Assembly (NCBI RefSeq): GCF_014145225.1
Contig: NZ_JABVCQ010000026.1
Coordinates: forward strand, 1-48,667
DNA from: Thiospirillum jenense
Lineage (GTDB): Bacteria > Pseudomonadota > Gammaproteobacteria > Chromatiales > Chromatiaceae
Direction: 5' to 3'
Length of the DNA: 48,667 nucleotides
Positions 8,324 through 18,399 of the stretch are shown in pieces. The notes beneath the pieces were generated by a model, which did no database searches, had not been told where the DNA came from, and was given only the letters and a program-made list of their open reading frames with translations. A program made the position numbers and the translations under genes. Every line of letters starts with the position of its first letter. Within the stretch, counting starts at the first letter, position 1.

Positions 8324-8442
8324 CTATTATAGTGCGGGGTTCAAAAGAATTGTGAGTATAATTGTAACAAGTTTTGGGCGACACGGAACAAAAAATTAGG
8401 CTAAAATTGCACCACCAATCCAACCTATTTGAGAGTATTTTT
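8324..8442. promoter_or_regulatory. Divergent promoter region between ACP operon and osmC-like gene
   Basis: This 119-base spacer serves two divergent units. It holds TATAAT on the minus strand (8331-8326), TATAAT on the plus strand (8357-8362) and a partial inverted repeat TTGTGA...GTAACAA (about 8350-8370). No clear -35 boxes were found, so the promoter calls are weak. GAGAG at 8431 serves as ribosome site for the osmC-like gene. Confidence 0.35.
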
Positions 8443-8901
8443 ATGAGTGCAATTCCTTCTTTTTATCACACTGCCTATACATGGACTGGTCAGACTGATG
8501 CGGGTAATGTGCATGTCGTTCCACCAGCTGATTTTGATAGTGACATCGAATTACCGCAACCTCTGCCAGTCGGTTCGCCACATGATTTAACACGCTATAG
8601 CCCGGAACATTTATTAGTCTTTGCAGCGGAAACGTGTCTAGCTAATTACGTTGTGTTATTAGCACGTTTGTCTAAATTGGATATTAAAAACTATTGCTCT
8701 ACGGCTGAAGGTGAATTGGATCAAGAAGACCGCGCCGGCTACCGTTTCAAAGCCATTCGTATTCGCCCAGAATTAACCGTCACGCATGGTAAAGAAGCGC
8801 AAGCAGAACGGATTTTAAATAAAGCGCACCGATTATGTTTAGTGGCGCGTTCGCTCAATTGTCCAGTGGAATTAGTAGAACCGCAAATTTTAACTGAATA
8901 A
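8443..8901 (+). CDS. OsmC-family protein (likely thiol peroxidase-type)
   Basis: Protein of 152 residues of the OsmC/Ohr fold. Two cysteines stand at the family positions: Cys65 in FAAETCLANY and Cys132 in AHRLCLVARS, expected to reduce organic peroxides or a related thiol-reactive compound. The start MSAIPSF is chosen because GAGAG lies about eight bases upstream; a longer frame from 8374 has no such site and no family similarity. The next gene follows after 33 bases. Whether the substrate is peroxide cannot be told, since many OsmC relatives are uncharacterised. Confidence 0.82.
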   Translation: MSAIPSFYHTAYTWTGQTDAGNVHVVPPADFDSDIELPQPLPVGSPHDLTRYSPEHLLVFAAETCLANYVVLLARLSKLDIKNYCSTAEGELDQEDRAGYRFKAIRIRPELTVTHGKEAQAERILNKAHRLCLVARSLNCPVELVEPQILTE

Positions 8902-8934
8902 GCAGAATTTTCTAACTGTTCAATCTAAATCATA

Positions 8935-11190
8935 ATGAAGTACCGCATTTACATTAGCGTTTTGCTGGCTCTCGCTATTATTGCACCGCCCATCACTGCG
9001 GCGACATCTTTATTCCATGCTAAACACTCTAAACCCAAAATTGGATTGGTACTGAGTGGCGGTGGGGCGCGAGGTGCGGCGCATATTGGCGTTTTAAAAG
9101 TATTAGAACGCCTGCATATTCCAATAGATATGATTGTCGGTACCAGCATGGGTGCATTAGTTGGCGGCAGTTATGCAGCGGGTTTATCAGCTGCTGAATT
9201 AGAGCAGCGCATGACTGCCGTTGATTGGAATGATTTATTTAATGACGACCCACCGCGTCACCAATGGTCAGCGCGGCGAAAAGAATTATCATCCAATCCA
9301 ACCTGGAATTTTACGATTGGCGTTCACGATGGACAATTACGCTTGCCCAAAGGCGCGATTGCCGGTCAAAAAGTGCAATTGTTTTTTAATGATTTAACGC
9401 AGGGCGTTGAAACGCTCAATCATTTTGACCAGTTCCCAATTCAATTTCGTGCCGTTGCCACCAATTTAGAAAACGGTCAACTAGCCATTTTTGATCGTGG
9501 TTCACTGCCCATTGCAATGCGCGCCAGTATGGCTGTCCCCGGCGTATTCGCGCCCATTGAATGGAATAATCAATTATACGTTGACGGTGGTTTGGTGCGC
9601 AATTTACCGATTGATGTGGCGCGTGATTTGGGCGCTGATATTATTATCGCTGTTAATCTCGGTTCAGGTTACTTACCGCGTGAACAATTGAATAATGTTG
9701 TCGGGATTACTGGACAAATCATTGCCATTCTCACTGAACAAAATGTGCAAGTGTCATTGCAGCAATTAAACCCAGATCGAGACATACTCATTGTGCCTGA
9801 TTTAACCGACGTGTCTTCTAGTGATTTTAATAAAGCAAAACAGGCAATTGCCGCCGGTATACAAGCGGCTGAACAGATGGCGCCGGCATTAGCGCAGTTA
9901 AGTTTGAATACCGCAGAGTACGCCCATTGGCAACAACAACGCTTTGGGCATCATCAATCAGTGCAGCGTGTGGACGAAATCAAAATCAATGGATTGCACT
10001 GGGTAAATCCTAATGTTTTTAAAGATTTAATTGCGGCACAACGGCAATCATATTTTCGGCGGTCTGAATTAGATGCTGCCATTCAACAGGTCTATGGACG
10101 CGGTGACTTTGAACGCATTAGTTATCGGTTTGAACGTCATAATAAAACCGATTTGTTAATCGTTGATGCGGTAGAAAAAGCGTGGGGGCCGGGGTATTTA
10201 AGTTTCGGGTTGGGATTAGCGAGTGATAATCAAGGGGATAGTCGGTTTGGATTGCGCGCCACCTATGATCGCACTTGGTTAAATGCCAATGGCGCGGAAT
10301 GGCATACCGAATTAACGCTGGGAAATGCGCCCAGTTTTTATAGCGAATTCTATCAACCCTTGCGCCTGCACGATGACCAGTTTATTGCATCTTATTTGGA
10401 TTATGATTTAAGTCCTTATAGTGTTTATTTAGATGACCAACGCATTGCCCGCTATGATGTGACGCGCTTGCGTTTAGGCGCCGATATTGGCACGATTTGG
10501 CATGATGCTGAATTACGCGCTGGCGTTTATTACGGGCGCACTGCAACCGATCTTGATACCGGTTCATCGCAATTACCCGAAGGACAATACAATGAATCTG
10601 GAATACGCACGCGCATTCTATATGACACGCTTGATAGCCCCGGCGCCCCACGTTCTGGATTGCGTTTTGCATTAGAAACAAGCACCCCTTTAACCGCATT
10701 CGGTGCGGATAATGACGCAGGTGGCAACTACACCCGCGCCTTATTCACTGCCACCACCGCCCGCAGTTTTGGTGTGAATACCATTGCAACTAGCATTAAA
10801 TTGGGCAGCAGTTTTGGTGCTGAAATGTCTTATGACAATCAATTCCCATTCGGTGGATTTTTAAAAGGTTCAGGCTACGCCAATGAACAATTTCGCGGCA
10901 ATGACATTGCCTTTGCTGCCGTGTCTTATTACCGTCAAATTGCCAGTTTACCACCCCCGTTTGGACGCGGTTTATATTTGGGTGCATCACTCGAAGCCGG
11001 CTGGTTATCTGATAGTATGGTTTACGATCATAGCCAAGATACGGAATTCTTATTAACGTCAGAAGCGACCCGTTATGGCGGCAGTCTCTTTTTTGGTTCA
11101 GATACCTGGATTGGCCCCGCCTATTTCGGCTTGGGATTGACCAGCAATGGTGAACATGCCTTTTATGTATTATTCGGGCGCCCTGAATAA
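8935..11190 (+). CDS. Patatin-like phospholipase with C-terminal outer-membrane beta-barrel
   Basis: Protein of 751 residues in three parts: a signal peptide (1-22), a patatin domain (35-230) and a C-terminal Omp85/BamA-type part (about 345-751). The patatin domain has the oxyanion loop GGGARG (42-47), nucleophile Ser71 in GTSMG and Asp217 in DGG, so the Ser-Asp pair is complete. Around residues 345-420 is a POTRA-like segment, then a strand-rich barrel ending in an aromatic-rich FYVLFGRPE close to the typical C-terminal barrel signal. It resembles RssA-type/PlpD-like type V secreted lipases, in which the barrel carries or anchors the lipase. uvrA follows 17 bases downstream and may be read from the same message. 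Confidence 0.88.
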   Translation: MKYRIYISVLLALAIIAPPITAATSLFHAKHSKPKIGLVLSGGGARGAAHIGVLKVLERLHIPIDMIVGTSMGALVGGSYAAGLSAAELEQRMTAVDWNDLFNDDPPRHQWSARRKELSSNPTWNFTIGVHDGQLRLPKGAIAGQKVQLFFNDLTQGVETLNHFDQFPIQFRAVATNLENGQLAIFDRGSLPIAMRASMAVPGVFAPIEWNNQLYVDGGLVRNLPIDVARDLGADIIIAVNLGSGYLPREQLNNVVGITGQIIAILTEQNVQVSLQQLNPDRDILIVPDLTDVSSSDFNKAKQAIAAGIQAAEQMAPALAQLSLNTAEYAHWQQQRFGHHQSVQRVDEIKINGLHWVNPNVFKDLIAAQRQSYFRRSELDAAIQQVYGRGDFERISYRFERHNKTDLLIVDAVEKAWGPGYLSFGLGLASDNQGDSRFGLRATYDRTWLNANGAEWHTELTLGNAPSFYSEFYQPLRLHDDQFIASYLDYDLSPYSVYLDDQRIARYDVTRLRLGADIGTIWHDAELRAGVYYGRTATDLDTGSSQLPEGQYNESGIRTRILYDTLDSPGAPRSGLRFALETSTPLTAFGADNDAGGNYTRALFTATTARSFGVNTIATSIKLGSSFGAEMSYDNQFPFGGFLKGSGYANEQFRGNDIAFAAVSYYRQIASLPPPFGRGLYLGASLEAGWLSDSMVYDHSQDTEFLLTSEATRYGGSLFFGSDTWIGPAYFGLGLTSNGEHAFYVLFGRPE

Positions 11191-11207
11191 TGAGAAACCT
11201 TGATTAA

Positions 11208-14018
11208 ATGGCAATGGATGATTACATTCGTATTCGCGGCGCTCGCACGCATAATCTAAAAAACATTGACCTTGATTTGCCGCGTCATCAATTGATTGTG
11301 ATGACTGGTTTATCTGGCTCAGGTAAATCATCACTCGCCTTTGATACGCTCTATGCGGAAGGCCAGCGGCGCTATGTTGAATCCTTGTCAGCCTATGCGC
11401 GGCAGTTTTTATCATTAATGAATAAGCCGGATGTAGATCAAATTACCGGGTTATCGCCCGCTATTGCCATTGACCAAAAAACCACGTCTCATAATCCGCG
11501 TTCCACCGTCGGTACCATTACCGAAATTCACGATTATTTACGCTTGTTATTTGCACGAATTGGGACACCTTATTGTCCAGAGCACGGCGAAGCATTAAAT
11601 GCGCAAACCATTACACAAATTGTGGATCATTTATTAACCTGGCCGGACGGCGAGCGGGTGATGTTATTAGCACCATTAGTGACGGCGCGCAAAGGTGAAT
11701 ACCGTCAATTATTTAACGAATTACAGGCACAAGGATTTATTCGGGCGCGAATTGATGGTGCGCTGTATGAATTAGAGGAAGCGCCGCTATTAGATGCGCG
11801 ACATAAACATCAAATTGAAGTGGTGATTGATCGCCTGCGTATTCGCCCAGAACAGCGCCAACGTTTGGCGGAATCTATTGAAACAGCGGTGCGGTTGTCT
11901 GGCGGCACGGTGCGCGCTGTGCGTATGGAGATGACTGCCGAACATGACACTGGAATAGAAAATACCTTTTCCACTGTCTTCGGTTGTCCAATTTGCGGCT
12001 ATAGCGTGGCGGCATTAGAACCGCGTCTGTTTTCATTTAATAGCCCGACGGGCGCATGTCCAAACTGCGATGGCTTAGGAGTACAAACCTTTTTTGATTC
12101 AATCAAATTAGTGGCGCAGCCGACCCGCAGTTTAGCGGATGGCGCCATTCCCGGTTGGCATAAAAAACAGCCGCAATATTTTCGGTTATTGACCAATTTA
12201 GCCAAAGAGTTGCGCTTTGATTTGAATACGCCCTGGTGTGAGTTATCATCATTAATACAGCAGGTTGTTTTATACGGCACCGGCGGTTTAATTCAAGATG
12301 TTAGCACGCCATTCATTGGTATTGTGCCATTCACGGAACAGCGTTATCGGGAAACTGATTCGCCAGCGGTGCGCGAGGAATTAGCGCGTTATCGCACCCA
12401 ACAACCCTGTCCGGCGTGTAATGGCGCTCGTCTTAATTCAATTGCGCGACTGGTGCGTATTAGCGATCATACGCTGCCGCAATTAGTCGCATTGCCCATT
12501 CATGCCTGTTTGCATTGGTTTATGCAGCTTGAGTTAATTGGTGCTAAACAAGCCATTGCCGCCCCGATATTAAAAGAAATCACGTCCCGCTTGCAGTTTT
12601 TAATTGCGGTAGGATTGGATTATTTAAGTCTGGATCGCAATGCCGAAACACTGTCTGGCGGTGAAGCGCAGCGCATTCGTTTAGCCAGTCAAATCGGCGC
12701 GGCATTAGTTGGTGTCTTATATGTGTTGGATGAACCATCAATTGGTTTGCATCAACGCGATAATGCGCGGTTATTAGCGACATTGGCGCATTTACGCGAT
12801 TTGGGCAATACAGTCATTGTGGTCGAACATGATGAAGAAGCCATGCGCGCCGCCGATCATATTATTGATTTAGGCCCCGGCGCCGGTGCCTATGGCGGCA
12901 CAGTGATTGCGCAAGGCACGGCGGCCGATTTAGCGGCGCAACCGGCGTCACTCACCGGGCGTTATTTATCAGGTGAATTAACAATTGCAGTGCCAAATCA
13001 ACGCCGCGCAATAGACCCGATGCGGGTTTTACAATTAACCGGCGCCAGTGGTAATAATTTACAAGCAATTGATATTTGCATTCCAATTGGTACGCTGTGT
13101 TGCGTGACGGGTGTGTCTGGTTCGGGTAAATCCACACTCATTAATGACACGCTTTATCCGATCATTGCCCAGCATTTACATCAAGCGCAAGTCACCATTG
13201 CACCTTATCAAAGCATTCACGGGCTAGAGCATTTCGATAAGGTGATTGAAATTGACCAAAGTCCAATTGGCCGCACGCCGCGTTCTAATCCCGCCACCTA
13301 TACCGGCGTATTCGATTTAATCCGCGAGTTATTTGCCGCCGTTCCCGAATCACGCGCTCGCGGCTATAGCGTCGGGCGCTTTAGTTTTAATGTCAAGGGC
13401 GGGCGCTGTGAAGCCTGCACTGGTGATGGTGTCATTCGCGTCGCCATGCACTTTTTACCCGATGTCTATGTGCCATGTGATGTGTGCAATGGGCGGCGTT
13501 ATAATCGTGAAACCTTAGATATTTATTATAAAGGCCGCACCATTGCTGATGTATTAGCATTAACGGTGGCGGAGGCGCTCGACGTATTTGCCGCCGTGCC
13601 ATTATTAAAACGCAAATTAGACACATTAATGGCGGTAGGTTTATCGTATTTGCACTTGGGGCAAAATGCCACGACGCTATCCGGTGGTGAAGCGCAGCGA
13701 ATTAAACTTAGTCGGGAATTATCTAAACGAGCGACCGGCCGCACGCTGTACATTTTAGATGAACCAACCACAGGTTTACATTTCCACGACGTCAAGTTAT
13801 TATTAGACGTACTGCATCACCTGCGTGATCAAGGTAATACAATTGTGGTGATTGAACACCATTTAGATGTGATTAAAATAGCGGATTGGGTGATTGATTT
13901 AGGGCCGGAGGGCGGCAATGAAGGTGGGCGGGTCGTGGCAATGGGAACGCCTGAACACATTGCGCAGTGTGACGCCTCACATACCGGGCGATTCTTAAAA
14001 CCATTACTGGCGCGTTAA
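11208..14018 (+). CDS. uvrA: Excinuclease ABC subunit A
   Basis: Protein of 936 residues, the DNA-damage sensor of nucleotide excision repair, working as a dimer with UvrB. Two ABC ATPase modules are seen: Walker [10 protein letters not shown] and GVSGSGKST, and two LSGGEAQRI signatures followed by LDEPS and LDEPT Walker B ends. Zinc modules: CPICGY...CPNCDG in the first half and CEACTGDG...CDVCNGRR in the second. The start [17 protein letters not shown] is normal; the second ATG at 11214 would also fit. Full length and no broken motif. Confidence 0.97.
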   Translation: MAMDDYIRIRGARTHNLKNIDLDLPRHQLIVMTGLSGSGKSSLAFDTLYAEGQRRYVESLSAYARQFLSLMNKPDVDQITGLSPAIAIDQKTTSHNPRSTVGTITEIHDYLRLLFARIGTPYCPEHGEALNAQTITQIVDHLLTWPDGERVMLLAPLVTARKGEYRQLFNELQAQGFIRARIDGALYELEEAPLLDARHKHQIEVVIDRLRIRPEQRQRLAESIETAVRLSGGTVRAVRMEMTAEHDTGIENTFSTVFGCPICGYSVAALEPRLFSFNSPTGACPNCDGLGVQTFFDSIKLVAQPTRSLADGAIPGWHKKQPQYFRLLTNLAKELRFDLNTPWCELSSLIQQVVLYGTGGLIQDVSTPFIGIVPFTEQRYRETDSPAVREELARYRTQQPCPACNGARLNSIARLVRISDHTLPQLVALPIHACLHWFMQLELIGAKQAIAAPILKEITSRLQFLIAVGLDYLSLDRNAETLSGGEAQRIRLASQIGAALVGVLYVLDEPSIGLHQRDNARLLATLAHLRDLGNTVIVVEHDEEAMRAADHIIDLGPGAGAYGGTVIAQGTAADLAAQPASLTGRYLSGELTIAVPNQRRAIDPMRVLQLTGASGNNLQAIDICIPIGTLCCVTGVSGSGKSTLINDTLYPIIAQHLHQAQVTIAPYQSIHGLEHFDKVIEIDQSPIGRTPRSNPATYTGVFDLIRELFAAVPESRARGYSVGRFSFNVKGGRCEACTGDGVIRVAMHFLPDVYVPCDVCNGRRYNRETLDIYYKGRTIADVLALTVAEALDVFAAVPLLKRKLDTLMAVGLSYLHLGQNATTLSGGEAQRIKLSRELSKRATGRTLYILDEPTTGLHFHDVKLLLDVLHHLRDQGNTIVVIEHHLDVIKIADWVIDLGPEGGNEGGRVVAMGTPEHIAQCDASHTGRFLKPLLAR

Positions 14019-14204
14019 TGATAAACTGGCAATGAACACGGCGATTAAATTGGCAATTACACGGGTAATGATGATGCGGTTAATTCGGTGATGACAGCGC
14101 GTTACTCTGACACGAGCGCGCCGCCGCATGATTTACTTGTATTAGGTAAAACAATTTGCTATTTTGACCCGTCAACCAGTCAAGTCACGACAGTTTCTGA
14201 ATTA

Positions 14205-14318
14205 TGGCAAACCACGTTCGTCCCTTCGCAACACAACGCCGTGAACCCGGTCAGGTCCGGAAGGAAGCAGCCGCAGCGGTTGCAGTGAGTGCCGGAGTGT
14301 GGCGGGCGTGGGTTGCCA
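14205..14318 (+). ncRNA. ffs: Signal recognition particle RNA (4.5S, small bacterial type)
   Basis: The core GGTCAGGTCCGGAAGGAAGC (14249-14268) is the conserved domain IV with its GGAA loop and asymmetric loop that binds Ffh. The ends TGGCAA-ACCACG (14205-14216) and CGTGGGTTGCCA (14307-14318) pair to form the long closing stem with one mismatch, which sets the limits at about 114 bases. It lies just before dnaX, as in many gammaproteobacteria. Exact ends are uncertain by a few bases. Confidence 0.93.
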
Positions 14319-14439
14319 CCCATTTATGACCGCGCCGCGCTGGGTTATTCTGCTATTCTTAACCCCGTTTCCTGCTAGGTATCCAACCCAGTTGGTGTGA
14401 CGAAAGCCGATTCACACTCAACATCGGTGATTCGCCGCT

Positions 14440-16149
14440 ATGGCTGACCCTCACGCCACCCCATCCAATCCCGCCCCGCCCGCTTATCAAGTGTTGGCGC
14501 GCAAATGGCGGCCGCGTGCTTTTGCCGATCTGGTCGGGCAGACCCACGTCGTGCAGGCGCTGACCAACGCGCTGACCCGCGGCCAACTGCATCATGCGTA
14601 TCTGTTCACCGGCACTCGCGGTGTTGGTAAAACGACACTGGCGCGCATTTTGGCCAAAGCGTTGAACTGCGAACAGGGCATCAGCGCCACGCCTTGCGGG
14701 ATTTGTACCACATGTCAGGAAATTGATGCAGGGCGTTTTTTGGATTTGCTCGAGGTGGACGCCGCCTCGCGCACTAAAGTGGATCAGACCCGCGAGTTGC
14801 TGGAAAACGTGCCATTTGCGCCGGTGCGCGGCCGTTATAAAGTGTACCTGATTGACGAGGTACACATGTTTTCTGGCCATAGTTTCAATGCGTTACTGAA
14901 AACGTTGGAAGAGCCGCCGCCGCACGTCAAGTTCGTTCTAGCCACCACCGATCCGCAAAAATTACCGCCGACGGTGCTGTCACGCTGTTTGCAATTCAAT
15001 CTTAAACCCTTGTTACCTGAGCAAATTCAGGGACAATTCCGCCGCATTCTCGCCGCCGAAGCGATTGGTTACGACGAGCAGGCGCTGTATTTGCTTGCCC
15101 ACGCGGCCGACGGCAGTATGCGCGATGGCTTGAGTTTGCTCGATCAGGCAATTGCGTTTGGCGGCGGGCAATTGACGGTCGCCGACGTCCGCGCCATGTT
15201 GGGAACGCTCGATCAGGACGTGACCTTGACGCTGGTTGAGGCGCTGTGTGCCGGGGATGGGGCGCGGTTATTGGCCGAAATCGGACGTGTTGCGGATTTG
15301 ACACCAGACTTTGCCGGCGTGTTGCGCACTGTGATCGAATTGCTACATCGGTTGGCGTTGATACAACAGGTGCCGAGCGTGTTGGCGGCTGACGATCCCG
15401 ATGCCGAGCGGCTGCGCACGGTGGCGACCGCGGCGGCGGCGGAAGATTTGCAACTGTATTACCAGATCGCGTTGCTTGGGCAGCAAGATTTGGCGTGGGC
15501 GCCGAGTCCGCGAGCGGGACTTGAAATGGTATTACTGCGGGCGCTGGCGTTTCGGCCGGATGATGCGCCCGCCGCTGCGCCGTCGGCGACTGCGCCCATG
15601 CCCAGTAGCGCCGCCGCAACTGTGGCATCGTCGCCACGTCCGCCCGCGCCGTCACCCGCGTCAATTTCCCCCGCCATTGCCAATGAACCGGTGATTACCA
15701 ATGACCCGGGTGGGGTGGTGCAATTAACGAATGACCACGAGTGGCGGCAATTGCTGCAACGGTTACGATTAACTGGTGGGGGATTATCAACGCAATTAGC
15801 GCAGCATTGTGCATTTCATTCGTGGGAAAATAACCGCTTGTGTTTGGTATTGGATGCTGACCAGGCGCATTTGCGCCAGAGCGCGGAAACTCGGTTATTA
15901 GAGATATTGAAAACTGTATTGGGCGCGGCATTAAAATTAGACATTATTCCCCGCAATGCAAATCAAACATCAGCAATTGCGATTGCGTCAACTGTATTAG
16001 AAACGCCGGCCAATTATCAACAAAAACAGATTGAACAGAACCAACAACTTGCTGAACAAATATTAAAAAATGATCCGGTTGGGCAAGAATTAGAAGAAAA
16101 ACTAGACGCCAAAGTAATTCCCGGCACTGTCAAACTATCGGATGCTTAA
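14440..16149 (+). CDS. dnaX: DNA polymerase III subunit gamma/tau
   Basis: Clamp-loader ATPase of 569 residues. Walker A GTRGVGKTT (58-66), a zinc site with Cys77, Cys86, Cys89 and Cys92, Walker B LIDEVH, and the sensor segment LATTDPQKLPPTVLSRC. After residue 370 comes an alanine/proline-rich linker and then a tau-type C-terminal domain. I found no typical slippery heptamer for the gamma frameshift; the only A-run (AAAAAA near 16064) is too close to the end. Codon use changes near 15690: CTG/TTG-rich before, TTA-rich after, although one protein is encoded. The order SRP RNA-dnaX-ybaB is classical. Confidence 0.96.
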   Translation: MADPHATPSNPAPPAYQVLARKWRPRAFADLVGQTHVVQALTNALTRGQLHHAYLFTGTRGVGKTTLARILAKALNCEQGISATPCGICTTCQEIDAGRFLDLLEVDAASRTKVDQTRELLENVPFAPVRGRYKVYLIDEVHMFSGHSFNALLKTLEEPPPHVKFVLATTDPQKLPPTVLSRCLQFNLKPLLPEQIQGQFRRILAAEAIGYDEQALYLLAHAADGSMRDGLSLLDQAIAFGGGQLTVADVRAMLGTLDQDVTLTLVEALCAGDGARLLAEIGRVADLTPDFAGVLRTVIELLHRLALIQQVPSVLAADDPDAERLRTVATAAAAEDLQLYYQIALLGQQDLAWAPSPRAGLEMVLLRALAFRPDDAPAAAPSATAPMPSSAAATVASSPRPPAPSPASISPAIANEPVITNDPGGVVQLTNDHEWRQLLQRLRLTGGGLSTQLAQHCAFHSWENNRLCLVLDADQAHLRQSAETRLLEILKTVLGAALKLDIIPRNANQTSAIAIASTVLETPANYQQKQIEQNQQLAEQILKNDPVGQELEEKLDAKVIPGTVKLSDA

Positions 16150-16226
16150 ACCGGCACATGGCTGAATTAGCCAATTGAATTTTAATCGCGTATGTATCGC
16201 AATGTTAATAACATGAGGGAATGGTG

Positions 16227-16553
16227 ATGATGAAAGGTGGACTTGGATCAATGTTAAAACAGGCGCAGAAAATGCAGCAAGAACTGCAAAAATCACAAGA
16301 GCGCCTCGCCCAAGAAGAAGTCACTGGTGAATCAGGTGGCGGCATGGTGCGCGTGACCATGACCGGTGGACATGAAGTCAAGCGGGTTGAATTAGACCCA
16401 TCGTTATTGACCGATGATAAAGACATGCTCGAAGATTTAATTGCCGCCGCAGTGAATGATGCTGTCAATCGTGTAAAAAGTCGGATGCAACAAACCATGT
16501 CCGAATTAACCGCCGGCATTCCATTACCGCCGGGTATGAAATTGCCATTTTAA
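16227..16553 (+). CDS. ybaB: YbaB/EbfC nucleoid-associated protein
   Basis: Small DNA-binding protein of 108 residues with the usual MKGGLG start, a helical N-terminus ([22 protein letters not shown]), a central [22 protein letters not shown] strand region and a C-terminal helix. It forms dimers that bind DNA. GAGG at 16215-16218 gives best spacing to the ATG at 16227; an ATG at 16221 lies too close to it. It follows dnaX. recR, the usual next gene, is absent; a HIT protein gene follows instead. Confidence 0.9.
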   Translation: MMKGGLGSMLKQAQKMQQELQKSQERLAQEEVTGESGGGMVRVTMTGGHEVKRVELDPSLLTDDKDMLEDLIAAAVNDAVNRVKSRMQQTMSELTAGIPLPPGMKLPF

Positions 16554-16677
16554 TGGTAAATGCAAAACGTCGGTGCTTTTGGATATTAACATCCTAAATG
16601 TTGGCGCATATAATCCCCGTTGATTCGTTGAATAAAATCGTCAGAAAATGGCGCAAAATTGATAATGAGGCTGCATG

Positions 16678-17022
16678 ATGTCAGATACAATTTTTGGTAA
16701 AATTGCAGCGGGTGAAATGGCCGCTGATGTGGTGTATGAAGATGATGATGTTGTCGCTTTTCGTGACATTCATCCCCAAGCACCGGTGCATATCTTAATT
16801 ATTCCGCGCCGTTCCATTCCGACCTTAAATGACGTAAATGATAATGATGCCGAATTGATGGGAAAATTATTACTCACTGCCGCCCGCATTGCCGCCCAAG
16901 AAGGCATTGCTGACGCCGGCTATCGCACTGTGATTAATTGTAATGCGCAAGCCGGACAAACTGTCTTCCATTTGCATGTCCATTTATTAGGTGGACGCGC
17001 CTTGCAATGGCCGCCGGGTTAA
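16678..17022 (+). CDS. HIT-family (histidine triad, HINT-type) nucleotide-binding protein
   Basis: Protein of 114 residues of the HINT branch, small hydrolases of nucleoside phosphoramidates. The triad HLHVHLL holds three histidines at about 98, 100 and 102. The N-terminal MSDTIFGKIAAGE and VHILIIPRRSI segments are typical. GAGG at 16667-16670 favours the ATG at 16678 over the one at 16675. It stands alone, 125 bases after ybaB. The physiological substrate in bacteria is not settled. Confidence 0.9.
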   Translation: MSDTIFGKIAAGEMAADVVYEDDDVVAFRDIHPQAPVHILIIPRRSIPTLNDVNDNDAELMGKLLLTAARIAAQEGIADAGYRTVINCNAQAGQTVFHLHVHLLGGRALQWPPG

Positions 17023-17209
17023 TGACAAATGTGTTGATCTTTATTTGCAATGCCCCGCTTGATTGAGTGAAGTGATTGGCAAATACTGTGTAGCGTAAAT
17101 AAAGTACGCTACCATCGTGTTGTTGCCGCACGTCCTAACATATTTAAAATCACAGCGTGAAGGGTCGGGTTATTTAACTCGTTTTAATTGTTTCAGCGCG
17201 AATCACAGC

Positions 17210-17980
17210 ATGACAGTTTTTGTTGATCCTTCGGTTTCTCAAGAGGTTGCGGCGCTTGACATTAAAGCCGCTACCTTTACTTTACCTGTGATTCGTTTGC
17301 TGCATACAGCAATAGACACAATTGCAATACAAATAGAACAACGTGTTGAGCAGGCACCAGAGTTCTTTCATCATACCCCAGTGGTCATAGATATCAGCGA
17401 ATTATCAAATACAGATGACCCCGTTGATTTATCATATATTGTTAATTTGCTGCGCCGCTTTCACATGATTCCAATTGGGTTGCGTGGCGGCGATGCGTTT
17501 CAACAAGAGGCGGCAAAAACCCTACAACTTGCTTTATTAGGTGATGGCGCACATTCTCATTCACGTCAAGCAACACCACGCGCTAATCGTGCAATTAAAC
17601 CAGTTGAAACCTCGCCATCATTACCCGAAGTGACATTAGGCTTGGGGCATGAATTTAATTCTATGATTATTACACGGCCGGTGCGCTCAGGACAAAAGAT
17701 TTATGTTGCAAGTGGTGATTTAACCGTAATTGCACCAGTCAGTTCGGGAGCTGAACTGATGGCAGATGGCAATATCCATGTCTATGGTTCATTACGCGGC
17801 CGCGTATTCGCTGGTATTAAAGGGAATGCGCAAGCACGCATTTTTTGCCAAAATTTACACGCGGAATTAGTTGCTATTGCTGGACATTATCGCGTGAATG
17901 AAAATATCCCCAATGATCTAAAAGGTAAACGGGCACAAATCTTTTTAGATCGTGACATGTTGCGTATTGAATCTTTGTAA
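17210..17980 (+). CDS. minC: Septum site-determining protein MinC
   Basis: Inhibitor of FtsZ ring formation at the cell poles, 256 residues. The N-terminal domain begins KAATFTLPVIRLL and carries PVVIDISEL; the C-terminal beta-helix has TRPVRSGQKIYVASGDLTVI, GSLRGRVFAGIKGN and ARIFCQNLHAELVAIAGHY, the part that binds MinD. The start ATG at 17210 is chosen because it puts the first conserved strand about 18 residues in, as in the family. An upstream GTG at 17117 would add 31 unrelated residues. Neither has a good ribosome site. minD follows only after 419 bases, wider than usual. Confidence 0.92.
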   Translation: MTVFVDPSVSQEVAALDIKAATFTLPVIRLLHTAIDTIAIQIEQRVEQAPEFFHHTPVVIDISELSNTDDPVDLSYIVNLLRRFHMIPIGLRGGDAFQQEAAKTLQLALLGDGAHSHSRQATPRANRAIKPVETSPSLPEVTLGLGHEFNSMIITRPVRSGQKIYVASGDLTVIAPVSSGAELMADGNIHVYGSLRGRVFAGIKGNAQARIFCQNLHAELVAIAGHYRVNENIPNDLKGKRAQIFLDRDMLRIESL

Positions 17981-18399
17981 TCATTTAGTTTGGCTTGCCT
18001 AATACAAGTGGTTATGCGGACAACGTTTTGCCAATAAAATGCGGTGTTTTATTTTATAAACTTGCCACTTCAGAGGCGGATTATATTAAAAAACTAACAG
18101 TTGATGTACAATTAACGCCAGATGCGCAAACACAACTATATGTGCGCTGTAGCACGAAAACATTGATATGTCGTGTGATAGTCTTGACAGAAGTACTTTA
18201 ATATAGAACACGTTTTGACAGTGTCGTCACATTAATTATGTCAAACTATGAATAGGAAACTGCTGGTAAAATTGTCTCAATTAAGCTGTTGCGGCTAAAT
18301 AAAATATTAAAAAATGATGCCGCGACAATTCAAGGCAACATTAGAGGCTTGAATCAGTGTTTCCATCAACAACGTTAGATAGTTTGGGAGAATACGCAA
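17981..18399 (+). other. Long spacer between minC and minD
   Basis: These 419 bases hold no convincing gene. A 68-codon frame at 17995-18201 with a TTG start has no ribosome site and no recognised motif. TTGACA appears at 18184-18189 and 18215-18220, and TTTGACA (18214-18220) with TGTCAAA (18239-18245) forms an inverted repeat, which may mark a separate promoter or operator for minDE. GGGAGA at 18386-18391 is the ribosome site of minD. Confidence 0.4.

Noticed and set aside
14088-14288. 66-codon frame upstream of dnaX
   Set aside because: It overlaps the SRP RNA and has no family match.
15002-15664. 220-residue minus-strand frame inside dnaX
   Set aside because: Arg/Pro/Ala-rich shadow of the GC-rich part of dnaX, with no ribosome site.
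16060-16072. A-run in dnaX as programmed frameshift site
   Set aside because: It lies about 25 codons from the end of the gene; a shift there would not make a gamma-like product.
17995-18201. 68-codon frame between minC and minD
   Set aside because: TTG start without ribosome site, no recognisable motif; left as spacer.
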